From: JADJPO01 sp046330955
Lineage (GTDB): Bacteria > Actinomycetota > Actinomycetes > Actinomycetales > Kineosporiaceae
Reading direction: 5' to 3'
Assembly: GCA_046330955.1 (NCBI GenBank)
Contig: JAXLRT010000021.1
Coordinates: forward strand, 45,648 to 109,647
Length of the DNA stretch: 64,000 nt
Part shown: positions 35,512-43,309 of the stretch, piece after piece
Position numbering within the stretch: position 1 is the stretch's first letter
Layout of the letters: each line of letters opens with the position of its first letter
Notes under the pieces: generated by a model
Told to the model about the DNA's origin: nothing
The model's database searches: none
Seen by the model: only the letters and a program-made list of their open reading frames with translations
Made by a program: the position numbers and the translations under genes

Positions 35512-36494
35512 ATGGGAGGGGCTGTGCTGTTCGTCGGAGATGACTGGGCCGAGGATCACCACGATGTGGAGGTGATGGACGCCTCCGGGCGCCGGCTGGC
35601 CCGGGCACGGCTGGAGGAGGGCATCGTCGGGATGTCGCGTCTGCATGCGTTGATCGGGCAGTTCCTTGCCGTCGAGGAGCCCGGCACCAGCTCGGAACAG
35701 GCCCCAGGATCCGGTGTGGTCACTGATCTCGAGCCGCAGGTGCTGGTCGGTATCGAGACCGATCGTGGTCCGTGGGTGCAGGCGCTGATTGCGGCGGGCT
35801 ACCGGGTGTATCCGGTCAACCCGTTGCAGGCTGCGCGGTATCGGGAACGACACAGCGTGTCCGGGGCCAAGAGCGACCCGGCGGACGCGCACGTGCTGGC
35901 CGACATGGTCCGCACCGACGCCCACCAGTTGCGGCCGGCGGCCGGTGACTCGCAGCTGGCAGAGGCCGTCAAGGTCGTCACCCGGGCGCACAAGACGCTG
36001 ATCTGGGAACGCACCCGGCACGGTCAGCGACTGCGGCAGGCGCTGCTGGAGTACTTCCCCGCGGCGCTGGTCGCGTTCGAGGACCTCGATGCCCCTGACA
36101 CGCTGGAACTGCTCGCCAAGGCCCCCGACCCGGCGTCCGCGGCCCGGTTGAGCACCGCTCGGATCGGGGCCGCGCTCAAGCGGGCCGGCCGCCGCAACCG
36201 CGACGCGAAGGTCGCAGCGATCCGGGCTGCTCTGCGCGGTGAGCACCTGGGACGGTCCGCGGTGGTCACCAGCGCCTACGCGGCCACCGTGCAGGCCGAG
36301 GTGGCGATCCTGACCGTCCTGCAGCAGCAGATCACGGCCCTGGAGAGCCAGGTGGAGGCCCATTTTGGCGAGCACCCGGACGCTGAGATCTACACCAGCC
36401 AACCCGGCCTGGGTGTCGTTTTGGGTGCCCGGGTGCTCGCCGAGTTCGGGGACGACCCCCACCGCTACGCCGACGCCCGTGCCCGCAAGAACTA
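35512..36494 (+). pseudogene. IS110 transposase, C-terminus lost
   Basis: About 328 residues of a family that is usually near 400. The RuvC-like DEDD domain is intact: FVGDDWAEDHHDVEVMD (Asp), VLVGIETDRG (Glu) and GAKSDPADAHVLADM (Asp pair). A coiled-coil middle follows, then the start of the Tnp_IS116/110 domain (YTSQPGLGVVLGARVLAEFGDDPHRYADARARKNY). The catalytic serine that follows in complete enzymes is missing, so it is inactive. ATG 35512 gives the usual N-terminus; ATG at 35488 is eight codons earlier. Confidence 0.88.
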
Positions 36495-36523
36495 CGGCCC
36501 GGCGCTCGACCGATCGTGCGCCG

Positions 36524-37123
36524 TCAGGCCGACGCGGCCTCCGGGGCGGTCCAGAACGGATCGCGGCCGATGAAGCCGATCAGGCGGGTCTGCGGGTCAC
36601 TGCCCTCGGGTACCTCGACCCGCGGGCCGTACTGACCGGAGCTGCGCAGCAGTTCGTCGATCTGCTCCATGCCCTCGACCATCGCCGCGCAGGTGTCGGC
36701 GTCCAACTCGACGTCGCGTCCCAGCGCGCGGCCGAGATCCCATCTGTGCATGAAGACGTCGGAGGTGTAGATCCGGTCGATCGTCGCGCCGACCGGCGCC
36801 TCACCCAGATGCGGGTTGGTCAGCATCCGGGAGGCAGCCGCCGGGTCGTCCAGCAGGGCCTGCACCGCGCTGACCTGAGTGGTCCAGGCGGCGGCCGGGT
36901 CCTCGTCCACCGACGGCCCCCGGGTCAGGTCGATGCCGGCGCTCGAGGCGAGGAGGGCCGGCAGCCAGTCGGTCAGGTGCCGCACGACGTCGCGCGCCGT
37001 CCAGCCCGCGACCGGCGACGAGGCGTCCCACGACCGCGGGTCGGCGGACAGCACCAGGTCGGTGAACGCCCCGGCGACCACGCGGTGGCGCTGAGCGGGG
37101 TCTTCGGGCAGGGCCACGATCAC
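36524..37123 (-). CDS. TIGR03086 family metal-binding protein (DinB-like)
   Basis: 199 residues, intact copy of the gene duplicated at 34887-35265. WTARDVVRHLTDWLPALLAS and IYTSDVFMHRWDLGRALGRDV hold the metal-binding His residues of the mycothiol-dependent maleylpyruvate isomerase-like bundle; FIGRDPFWTAPEAASA ends the protein. The GTG start overlaps the stop codon of the SRPBCC gene, so the two are coupled. It is the third gene of an arsR-SRPBCC-TIGR03086 operon that is common in actinobacteria. Confidence 0.9.
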   Translation of the reverse strand: MIVALPEDPAQRHRVVAGAFTDLVLSADPRSWDASSPVAGWTARDVVRHLTDWLPALLASSAGIDLTRGPSVDEDPAAAWTTQVSAVQALLDDPAAASRMLTNPHLGEAPVGATIDRIYTSDVFMHRWDLGRALGRDVELDADTCAAMVEGMEQIDELLRSSGQYGPRVEVPEGSDPQTRLIGFIGRDPFWTAPEAASA

Positions 37124-37638
37124 ACCTTTCCGTCGGCGAGCAGGGCGTCGAGCTTGGCATAACCGTCGTTGACGCCGGTCTCCATGCCGCTGCGCAGCCA
37201 GGCGTCGCGGTCCTCGAAGCTGTCGCACAACGACTGCGCGTGCAACCGGGTGCGGCCGTCGCCGAGGTCTTCGAAGGTGAGGGTCTCGAGTGAGACGCCG
37301 TCCGGCTGACCCTCCCAGGTGAAGGTCTGCACGATGCGATCCTCGCGCACCTCGTGGAAGCAGCCGCGGAAGGCGAAGGTCATGCCGTCGGAGCCGTCGC
37401 CGTGCTGACCGGTGAAGCGCCAACTGCCGCCGGTGCGGGCGTCCCAGTAGTCGATCGTCGCGTTGGTGCCGTCGGGCCCGACCCACTGGGTGTACAGCTC
37501 GGGGTCGGTGTGGGCGCGCAGCAGCTGGGCCGGCGTCGCGGCGAAGTCACGGGTGATGCGGATCGCCGGCACGGTCGGGTCGGCCTCGATGGCGGCCTCG
37601 ACGTAGCGGGTGTCGTGGTGGCTGGGTGCGGTGCTCAT
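37120..37638 (-). CDS. SRPBCC/AHSA1-like domain protein
   Basis: 172 residues. AIRITRDFAATPAQLLRAHTDPELYTQWVGPDG, IDYWDARTGGSWRF and GMETGVNDGYAKLDALLA match the AHSA1-type START fold, which forms a hydrophobic cavity for ligands. Its start overlaps the stop of the ArsR gene. Function in the operon unknown. Confidence 0.9.
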   Translation of the reverse strand: MSTAPSHHDTRYVEAAIEADPTVPAIRITRDFAATPAQLLRAHTDPELYTQWVGPDGTNATIDYWDARTGGSWRFTGQHGDGSDGMTFAFRGCFHEVREDRIVQTFTWEGQPDGVSLETLTFEDLGDGRTRLHAQSLCDSFEDRDAWLRSGMETGVNDGYAKLDALLADGKV

Positions 37639-38018
37639 GATGCGGTTCCCTCCTGCAGGGTGGACTGGGAGTCGTTCGGGTCGTCGTTCGGGTGGTCGGC
37701 GGCGTTCATCGCGGCCAGCACGACGTCAAGGCGCTGGTATCGCTGCTCCGCCTGACGGCGGTAGCGCTCGATCCACTTCGTCATCAGGTCGAACACCTCC
37801 GCCTCGAGATGCACCGGACGCCGTTGCGCGTCGCGGCTGCGGGTGACCAGACCGGCCTCTTCCAGCACCTTCAGGTGCTTGGACACCGCCTGCACGCTCA
37901 CGTCGTACGGCGCGGCGAGTTCACCGACGGTGGCGTCACCCCCGGTGAGCCGGGCGACCATGTCGCGCCGGGTCGGGTCGGCCAGGGCGGCGAACACCTT
38001 GGAGAGCTGATCGGTCAT
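37635..38018 (-). CDS. ArsR-family transcriptional regulator
   Basis: 127 residues. Winged helix: LSKVFAALADPTRRDMVARL, then GELAAPYDVSVQAVSKHLKVLEEAGLVTRSRDAQRRPVHLEAEVF. No metal-binding Cys set, so it belongs to the SRPBCC-linked non-metal subgroup. Two operator-like palindromes lie right upstream. It is the first gene of the three-gene operon. Confidence 0.92.
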   Translation of the reverse strand: MTDQLSKVFAALADPTRRDMVARLTGGDATVGELAAPYDVSVQAVSKHLKVLEEAGLVTRSRDAQRRPVHLEAEVFDLMTKWIERYRRQAEQRYQRLDVVLAAMNAADHPNDDPNDSQSTLQEGTAS

Positions 38019-38027
38019 CCCGCGTCC

Positions 38028-38088
38028 TCAACTACTTGGTTGAATAGACCGTAGGTGTCGGATGCGTGCTTGTCAACCGTTCGGTTGA
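38028..38088 (-). promoter_or_regulatory. Twin ArsR operators
   Basis: TCAACTACTTGGTTGA (38028-38043, imperfect palindrome) and TCAACCGTTCGGTTGA (38073-38088, perfect 6-4-6) are 45 bp apart centre to centre, upstream of the ArsR start. They share TCAAC and GGTTGA. Such paired sites are typical of autoregulated ArsR operons. The first also overlaps the end of the GT2-GtrA reading frame. Confidence 0.7.
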
Positions 38089-39390
38089 ATAACGCCGTCC
38101 GCGGCCTGAGCGCAATGTCACGTCACGCTCGTCCCCGGCGAGCGCAATGTCACGTTGCACTCGTCCAGCGAGCGTGACGTGACATTGCGCCCAGGGGGGT
38201 GGCGGTTCGGCGGGGGTGGCGAACATCCAGTGGCGCATCAGCACGAACTTCAGGGCGGTCGAGGTCACCGTGGCCACGGCGAGGATCAGCGTGCTGGCCA
38301 GGGTCGGGGCGGTCGGCCAGACGGCGCCGATGGCCCACAGCGCCAGCGCGGTCACGGCCCAGGTCAGGGCGAACACGCCGAAGCCCTGCACCTGGTTGAT
38401 GAACGCGCCCTCGCGCCGGCGGATGCCGAAGGTCCAGCGCCGGTTGACGCCGGTGTTGACCACGGTGGCGAAGCCCAGCGATGCGGTGTTGGCCCATTGC
38501 GCGGGCCAACCCAGCAGCGAGCTGTCGAGCAGCGCGAACAGGCCCAGGTGAATCGCCGTGGTGAACACCCCCACGACCGCGAACCGCACCGATTGCGCGC
38601 CCAGCCCGGCCTGCGCCGTGGTGCGTCCGAGCCGCGCCCGGATCGACTCCAGCGGAAGGCGATCGAGCGTGCGGTGCAACCGCCGGACGCCGCGCAGATC
38701 GTCGGTCGCGGTGGTCACGAGGTCGACGCGCGAGTCCGGGTCGTCGACCCAGTCCACCGGCACCTCGTGGATGCGCAGCCCGCAGCGTTGCGCCAGCACC
38801 AGCAACTCGGTGTCGAAGAACCACGTCGGGTCCTCGACCAGCGGCAGCAACTCGCCTGCGACGTCCGCTCGAATCGCCTTGAAGCCGCATTGCGCGTCGG
38901 TGAAGCTCGCGCCCAGCGCCGTCCGCAGGATCAGGTTGTAGGCCCGCGAGATCGCCTCGCGCTTCGGACCGCGGACGACGCGCGCGTCGCGGTGCAACCG
39001 GGTGCCGATCGCCACGTCGGAATGCCCCGACAGCAGCGGAGCCACCAACGGCCACAACGCATCCAGATCGGTCGACAGGTCGACGTCCATGTAGGCGAGC
39101 ACCTGGGCGGGCGAGGCCGACCACACCTGTTTCAGTGCCCGGCCCCGGCCCTTCTGCTCCAACCGAACCCAGGTCACGCCCGGCACCGTCGCCGCCAATT
39201 CCGTTGCCACGAGCGGGGTTTCGTCCGTGCTGGCGTTGTCGGCGATGGTGATCCGGTAGGCGTAGGGAAAGGTCGCCTCGAGGTGGCGGTGCAGCCGGTG
39301 CACGCACCGGGCCAGCGTGTGCTGCTCGTTGTGGACCGGGATCACCACGTCGAGCACCAGGCCATCGAGCGGCCGCCTCACGGCGGTCAT
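38032..39390 (-). CDS. Fusion of GT2 glycosyltransferase and GtrA-like membrane domain
   Basis: 452 residues. GT2 domain: LDVVIPVHNEQHTLARCVHRL, AYMDVDLSTDLDALWPLV (DxD) and DAQCGFKAIRADVAGELLP, as in dolichyl-phosphate glucosyltransferases. From about residue 270 a GtrA domain with four helices follows (RFAVVGVFTTAIHLGLFALL to FVLMRHWMF). It would make a lipid-linked sugar for the next enzyme. The last 55 residues are a translation of palindromic repeats and of the ArsR promoter, not native protein. ATG overlaps the upstream GT39 stop. Confidence 0.88.
   Translation of the reverse strand: MTAVRRPLDGLVLDVVIPVHNEQHTLARCVHRLHRHLEATFPYAYRITIADNASTDETPLVATELAATVPGVTWVRLEQKGRGRALKQVWSASPAQVLAYMDVDLSTDLDALWPLVAPLLSGHSDVAIGTRLHRDARVVRGPKREAISRAYNLILRTALGASFTDAQCGFKAIRADVAGELLPLVEDPTWFFDTELLVLAQRCGLRIHEVPVDWVDDPDSRVDLVTTATDDLRGVRRLHRTLDRLPLESIRARLGRTTAQAGLGAQSVRFAVVGVFTTAIHLGLFALLDSSLLGWPAQWANTASLGFATVVNTGVNRRWTFGIRRREGAFINQVQGFGVFALTWAVTALALWAIGAVWPTAPTLASTLILAVATVTSTALKFVLMRHWMFATPAEPPPPWAQCHVTLAGRVQRDIALAGDERDVTLRSGRGRRYSTERLTSTHPTPTVYSTK
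38108..38190. repeat. Palindrome, family A, with internal copy
   Basis: Arms of 21 bp (38110-38130 and 38170-38190, perfect) around a 39-nt loop. The loop itself contains another copy of the unit, GCGCAATGTCACGTTGC (38142-38158), which is the core of the hairpin after selO. It lies inside the 3' end of the glycosyltransferase reading frame. Confidence 0.8.
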
Positions 39391-41336
39391 GACGCACTCA
39401 CCGGCTGGGTCAGGTCGTACAGGGTGACGCTGCCGATGGTGACCTGGGTGTAGTTCTGCTGCACCCAGGTGCTGATCTCGCCGGCCGCACCGGACGACCC
39501 GGGGCCGCCGCGACCACCACCGCCCTCGGAGGCCAGCAGGTAGTGGATCTTGCCCGAGGCGACGTAGGCCTGGAACTGCGCCAGCGTCGGGCTCGGGTCG
39601 GATCCGTTGAACCCGCCGATTGCCATCACCGGCAACTGGCTGCCCAACTGCAGGCCCGCCGCCTGCTGACTGCCGACCGCGGCGGCCACCCAGGTGAAGT
39701 CGTCGGCGTTGGCGCGCAGTGCCGTCACCAGCTCGGCGCTGGGCGTGCCGGCGTTCAGCAACCCACCCATACCGCCACCGGGCTGACCGGCCGCACCGGG
39801 ACCACCACGCATCCCGCCGCCCATCCCGCCCGGGCCACCACCAGGTCCGTTGCCCGTCCGCGGTCCAGCGGTCACGATCGACCCGGTGTGCGGCTGCGCG
39901 ATCGTGGTCGCGGTGTAGGCGGCCGAACCGGCCAGCCCGCTGACCAGCGATGCGGTCACCACGGCGGCCACCGCCACGGTCCGCATCCGATGGACGACGA
40001 GCAGCGCCGCCGTTGCCACGACGCTCGCCGCGAGCACGCTGTAGCGCAGCCAGGCGCCGTATTCGGTGGTGCGGCTCAGCAGCGCGAACGACCAGACCCC
40101 AGCGACCCAGGTGGCCGTGGCGAGCACCACGCGTGCCGGCAGGCCGTCACGCCGCTCCCAGGCCTCGGCGGCCCCCATGCCGATCAGCGCGGCCACCGCC
40201 GGCGCCAGCGCCACGGTGTAGTACTCGTGAAAGATGCCGGCCATGAACGAGAACGTCAGCCCGGTGACCAGCAGCCAGCCACCCCACACCAGGTAGCCGG
40301 CCCGGCGCAGATCGGTGCGCGGCGTCCGGCCCCGCAGCATGATGCCGGCGACCAGCAGGATCAGCGCCGACGGGATCAGCCACGAGATCTGGCCGCCGAT
40401 GGCGTCGTTGAACATCCGGCCGATTCCGGTGGCGCCCCAGCCGTTGCCGCCGCCGACCGAGCCGGTCTCGTCACCGTTGATGCGCCCGAGGCCGTTGTAG
40501 CCGAAGGTCAGTTCCAGGAACGAGTCGGTCTGGCTGCCCCCGATGTAGGGCCGGGCACCGGCCGGGACCAACTCGACGATCGCCACCCACCAGCCGCCGG
40601 TCACCACCATCGCCGCAACCCCGGCGAGGGCGCCGAGCAGCCGGCGGCGCAGCGTGGTGGCGGCCATCACCACCCAGGCCAGCCCGAGTGCCGGGACGAC
40701 GAGCATCACCTGCAGGGTCTTGGTCAGGAAGCCGAACCCGAGGAACACCCCGGCCAGGGCGAACCAGCGGATCGCCCCGGCCTGGACCGCTCGCACCGTC
40801 GCCCAGGCGGCCAGGGCCATCAGCAGGGTGAGCAGGGCATCGGGGTTGTTGAAGCGGAACATCAATGCCGCCACCGGGGTCAGCGCCAGCGCCAGGCCCG
40901 CGATGAGCCCGGCGACCGCGCCGGAGGTCCGCTTCACCGTGGCGTGCACCACCGCCACGCTCGCCACGCCCATCAGCACCTCGGGCAGCAGGATGGCGAA
41001 CGAGTTGAGTCCCAACAGCTTCACCGAGGCCACCATCACCCACAACGCGGCGGGCGGCTTGTCGACGGTGATCGAGTTGGCGCCGTCCAGCGAGCCGTAG
41101 AACAGCGCCTCCCAGCCGGTCGACCCGGCCTGTACCGCGGCCGAGTAGAAGGCGTTCGCCCAGCCGTTGGCGGTCAGGTTCAGCAGGTAGGTACCGAGGG
41201 TCGCGGCGAGCAGCAGCCACAGCGCGGGTCGTGCCCATCGGGGTTCGGGATGCCGCGGGAGGCCGATGCCGGCTGCCGGGCGGCCGGCTGCCCCCTCGTC
41301 GGACTGGCGCGGTCGAGGTCGGGTGTCGAGGCTCAT
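39387..41336 (-). CDS. GT39/ArnT-like membrane glycosyltransferase
   Basis: 649 residues. About 12 membrane helices with the catalytic loop GSLDGANSITVDKPPAALWVMVASVKLLG (acidic residues near the membrane) place it in the PMT/ArnT (GT-C) class that uses polyprenyl-phosphate sugars. A Gly/Met-rich loop and then an extracellular C-terminal domain of about 150 residues follow. It is upstream of and coupled by ATGA to the GT2-GtrA gene, which could supply its lipid-linked sugar. The acceptor is unknown. Confidence 0.88.
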   Translation of the reverse strand: MSLDTRPRPRQSDEGAAGRPAAGIGLPRHPEPRWARPALWLLLAATLGTYLLNLTANGWANAFYSAAVQAGSTGWEALFYGSLDGANSITVDKPPAALWVMVASVKLLGLNSFAILLPEVLMGVASVAVVHATVKRTSGAVAGLIAGLALALTPVAALMFRFNNPDALLTLLMALAAWATVRAVQAGAIRWFALAGVFLGFGFLTKTLQVMLVVPALGLAWVVMAATTLRRRLLGALAGVAAMVVTGGWWVAIVELVPAGARPYIGGSQTDSFLELTFGYNGLGRINGDETGSVGGGNGWGATGIGRMFNDAIGGQISWLIPSALILLVAGIMLRGRTPRTDLRRAGYLVWGGWLLVTGLTFSFMAGIFHEYYTVALAPAVAALIGMGAAEAWERRDGLPARVVLATATWVAGVWSFALLSRTTEYGAWLRYSVLAASVVATAALLVVHRMRTVAVAAVVTASLVSGLAGSAAYTATTIAQPHTGSIVTAGPRTGNGPGGGPGGMGGGMRGGPGAAGQPGGGMGGLLNAGTPSAELVTALRANADDFTWVAAAVGSQQAAGLQLGSQLPVMAIGGFNGSDPSPTLAQFQAYVASGKIHYLLASEGGGGRGGPGSSGAAGEISTWVQQNYTQVTIGSVTLYDLTQPVSAS

Positions 41337-41501
41337 GCCCCCAACCTCGTCCGCCCGACTGTGATCACCCTGTGGTCCGTCTGCGCCGGGTCGGTGAACT
41401 GCCTCGAGATCGGCTGGGAACGGCTCGCCCGGTCGCGTCACGGGCGTTGCCGTGGCGTTTCCGGTTGCCGACGTGTCGGTGGAGGCTGCAAGGATCGACC
41501 C

Positions 41502-42461
41502 ATGACCTACTCGGCAGAACCCAGGTCGGGCACGCGGATCGAGATCCGCAACCTGACCAAACGGTTCGGTGACGTGACAGCCGTCGATGATCTGTCCTTC
41601 GACGTCGACCCGGGCCGGATCACCGGCTTCCTCGGCCCCAACGGTGCCGGTAAGACCACCACGCTGCGCATGGCGCTCGGCCTGGTACGGCCCACCAGCG
41701 GGACGGCCACGATCGGCGGCCAGTCGTACCTGAAGATCCGCCAGCCACTGCGGGTGGTGGGTTCGGCGCTGGAGGCGACCAACTTCCATCCCGGCCGCAG
41801 CGGCCGCAACCACCTGCTGGTGCTCGCCGACACCGCGGGCGTCGACGGTCGGCGGGTCGACGAGTTGCTCGACCTCGTCGGCCTGACCGATGCCGCCCGC
41901 AAGCGGGCCGGGGGCTACTCGATGGGCATGCGCCAACGCCTCGGTCTGGCCGCCGCCATGATCGGCAACCCGCAGGTGTTGCTGCTCGACGAGCCGACCA
42001 ACGGCCTCGACCCGGAGGGGATCCGGTGGCTGCGGGGCTTCCTGCGCCAGCTGAGCACCGAGGGGCGGACCATCCTGATCTCCAGCCACCTGCTGTCCGA
42101 GGTGGAACAGACCGTGGACGACGTGGTGATCATCAACCACGGTCGGCTGGTGAAGGCCGCAGCGATCGAGGAGTTGCACGGCGAGGCGACCTGCGTCGTC
42201 CGCACCCCCGACCCGACGCGATTGGCCCAGGCCCTGCACGCCGCCGCAGGACTGCGCAGCCGGCCCGGCACCGGCGAGGACGACGGCGCGCTCGTCGTGA
42301 CGACGTCCGACCTGCGTTTGGTCGGCAACATCGCGCTGGAGGCGGGGCTGGCGATCTGGGAGTTGCGGGCTCACGGGGGCGACCTGGAGGAGCTGTTCTT
42401 CGCGCTCACCGAATCGCGGCAGCCGGCCCCCGCGGGAGCACAGACGGGAGCAGTGGCATGA
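41502..42461 (+). CDS. ABC transporter ATP-binding protein
   Basis: 319 residues. Walker A GPNGAGKTTT, signature YSMGMRQRLGLAAA and Walker B LLLDEPTNGLD, H-loop in ISSHLL. A C-terminal extension of about 80 residues is typical of BcrA/NatA-type ABC-2 ATPases. AAGGAT lies just before the ATG. Stop overlaps the permease start by ATGA. Confidence 0.9.
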   Translation: MTYSAEPRSGTRIEIRNLTKRFGDVTAVDDLSFDVDPGRITGFLGPNGAGKTTTLRMALGLVRPTSGTATIGGQSYLKIRQPLRVVGSALEATNFHPGRSGRNHLLVLADTAGVDGRRVDELLDLVGLTDAARKRAGGYSMGMRQRLGLAAAMIGNPQVLLLDEPTNGLDPEGIRWLRGFLRQLSTEGRTILISSHLLSEVEQTVDDVVIINHGRLVKAAAIEELHGEATCVVRTPDPTRLAQALHAAAGLRSRPGTGEDDGALVVTTSDLRLVGNIALEAGLAIWELRAHGGDLEELFFALTESRQPAPAGAQTGAVA

Positions 42462-43306
42462 CCGGGGCGATTCGATCCGAGATCCGCAAGGTGTTCACCA
42501 CGCGGTTGTGGTGGGGCATGGCCCTGGGCATGGCGCTGTTGGCCTCCCTGATCTCGATGGGCTTCGCGGCGCTCGTCTCCTCCGACGCGGCCGACGGCGG
42601 CGGCGGGCCGGGCGGTGACCAGGGCAATCCGTTCGCCCGGATGACCGTGGGAACGGCCCAGCTGATCTACAACGCCGGGTTGGTCCAGCAGATGACCACG
42701 CTGTTCCCGTTGGCGCTCGGCACCTTGCTGATCACCAGCGAGTATCGGCACAAGACGATCAGCGCCACGTTCCTGAGTACCCCCAACCGCTGGGTGGTGC
42801 TGTTCTCGAAGATGGTGGCGGTGGCTGCCGTCGGAGCCGTCTATGCCGTGGTCCACGCCGCCGCGAGCGTGGGCGGTGGGGCGAGCATCCTGGCGGCGGT
42901 CAAGCATCAGCCGACGATGCTGGGCGAGGGCGAGGTCTGGAAGTCGCTGGGCATCGGGGTGGCCGCGTTCGCGATCTGGATGATGTTCGGCTTCGGCATC
43001 GGCATGCTGATCCGCAACCAGATCGCCGCCGTGCTGATCGGCGTGGGGGTCGCGTTCATCGCCCAGATCGCGCTGAACATCATCTTCACCGTCAAGGAGT
43101 GGTACTCGGCGATGAAGTGGCTGCCGGGCAACCTCACCGTCAACATGCTGGTCACGAGCAACCCCGTCGAGGGTCAGCAGATCGACCCGGCCACCCAGGC
43201 GCAGTACTTCGACCACTGGTGGCAATCGGGGCTGGTGTTGCTGGCGTACGCCGTGGTGCTGGCCGCCATCGGAGCCTTCCTGACGACTCGCCGCGACGTC
43301 ACCTGA
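42458..43306 (+). CDS. ABC-2 family permease
   Basis: 282 residues with six membrane helices. It begins with the cytoplasmic SEIRKVFTTRLWW motif and has ITSEYRHKTISATFLSTPNRW, characteristic of NatB/BcrB-like permeases. A large loop after the first helix is Gly/Asp-rich. Substrate unknown. Confidence 0.88.
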   Translation: MTGAIRSEIRKVFTTRLWWGMALGMALLASLISMGFAALVSSDAADGGGGPGGDQGNPFARMTVGTAQLIYNAGLVQQMTTLFPLALGTLLITSEYRHKTISATFLSTPNRWVVLFSKMVAVAAVGAVYAVVHAAASVGGGASILAAVKHQPTMLGEGEVWKSLGIGVAAFAIWMMFGFGIGMLIRNQIAAVLIGVGVAFIAQIALNIIFTVKEWYSAMKWLPGNLTVNMLVTSNPVEGQQIDPATQAQYFDHWWQSGLVLLAYAVVLAAIGAFLTTRRDVT

Positions 43307-43309
43307 GGC

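Larger units (their letters stand above)
35264..36494 (+). mobile_element. Truncated IS110-family element
   Basis: The left end is set by the break in similarity between the interrupted and intact copies of the TIGR03086 gene: both read CTGACCT and then differ. CT is a common IS110 core dinucleotide. The right part is missing: the transposase stops after ARKNY and the sequence passes directly into the second gene copy at 36495. No terminal inverted repeats are seen, as usual for the family. Confidence 0.82.

Noticed and set aside
39780..39840. Gly/Met-rich repeat in the GT39 gene considered as a sequence repeat
   Set aside because: It is in frame and is a flexible loop of the protein; such Gly-rich linkers are common in this family.
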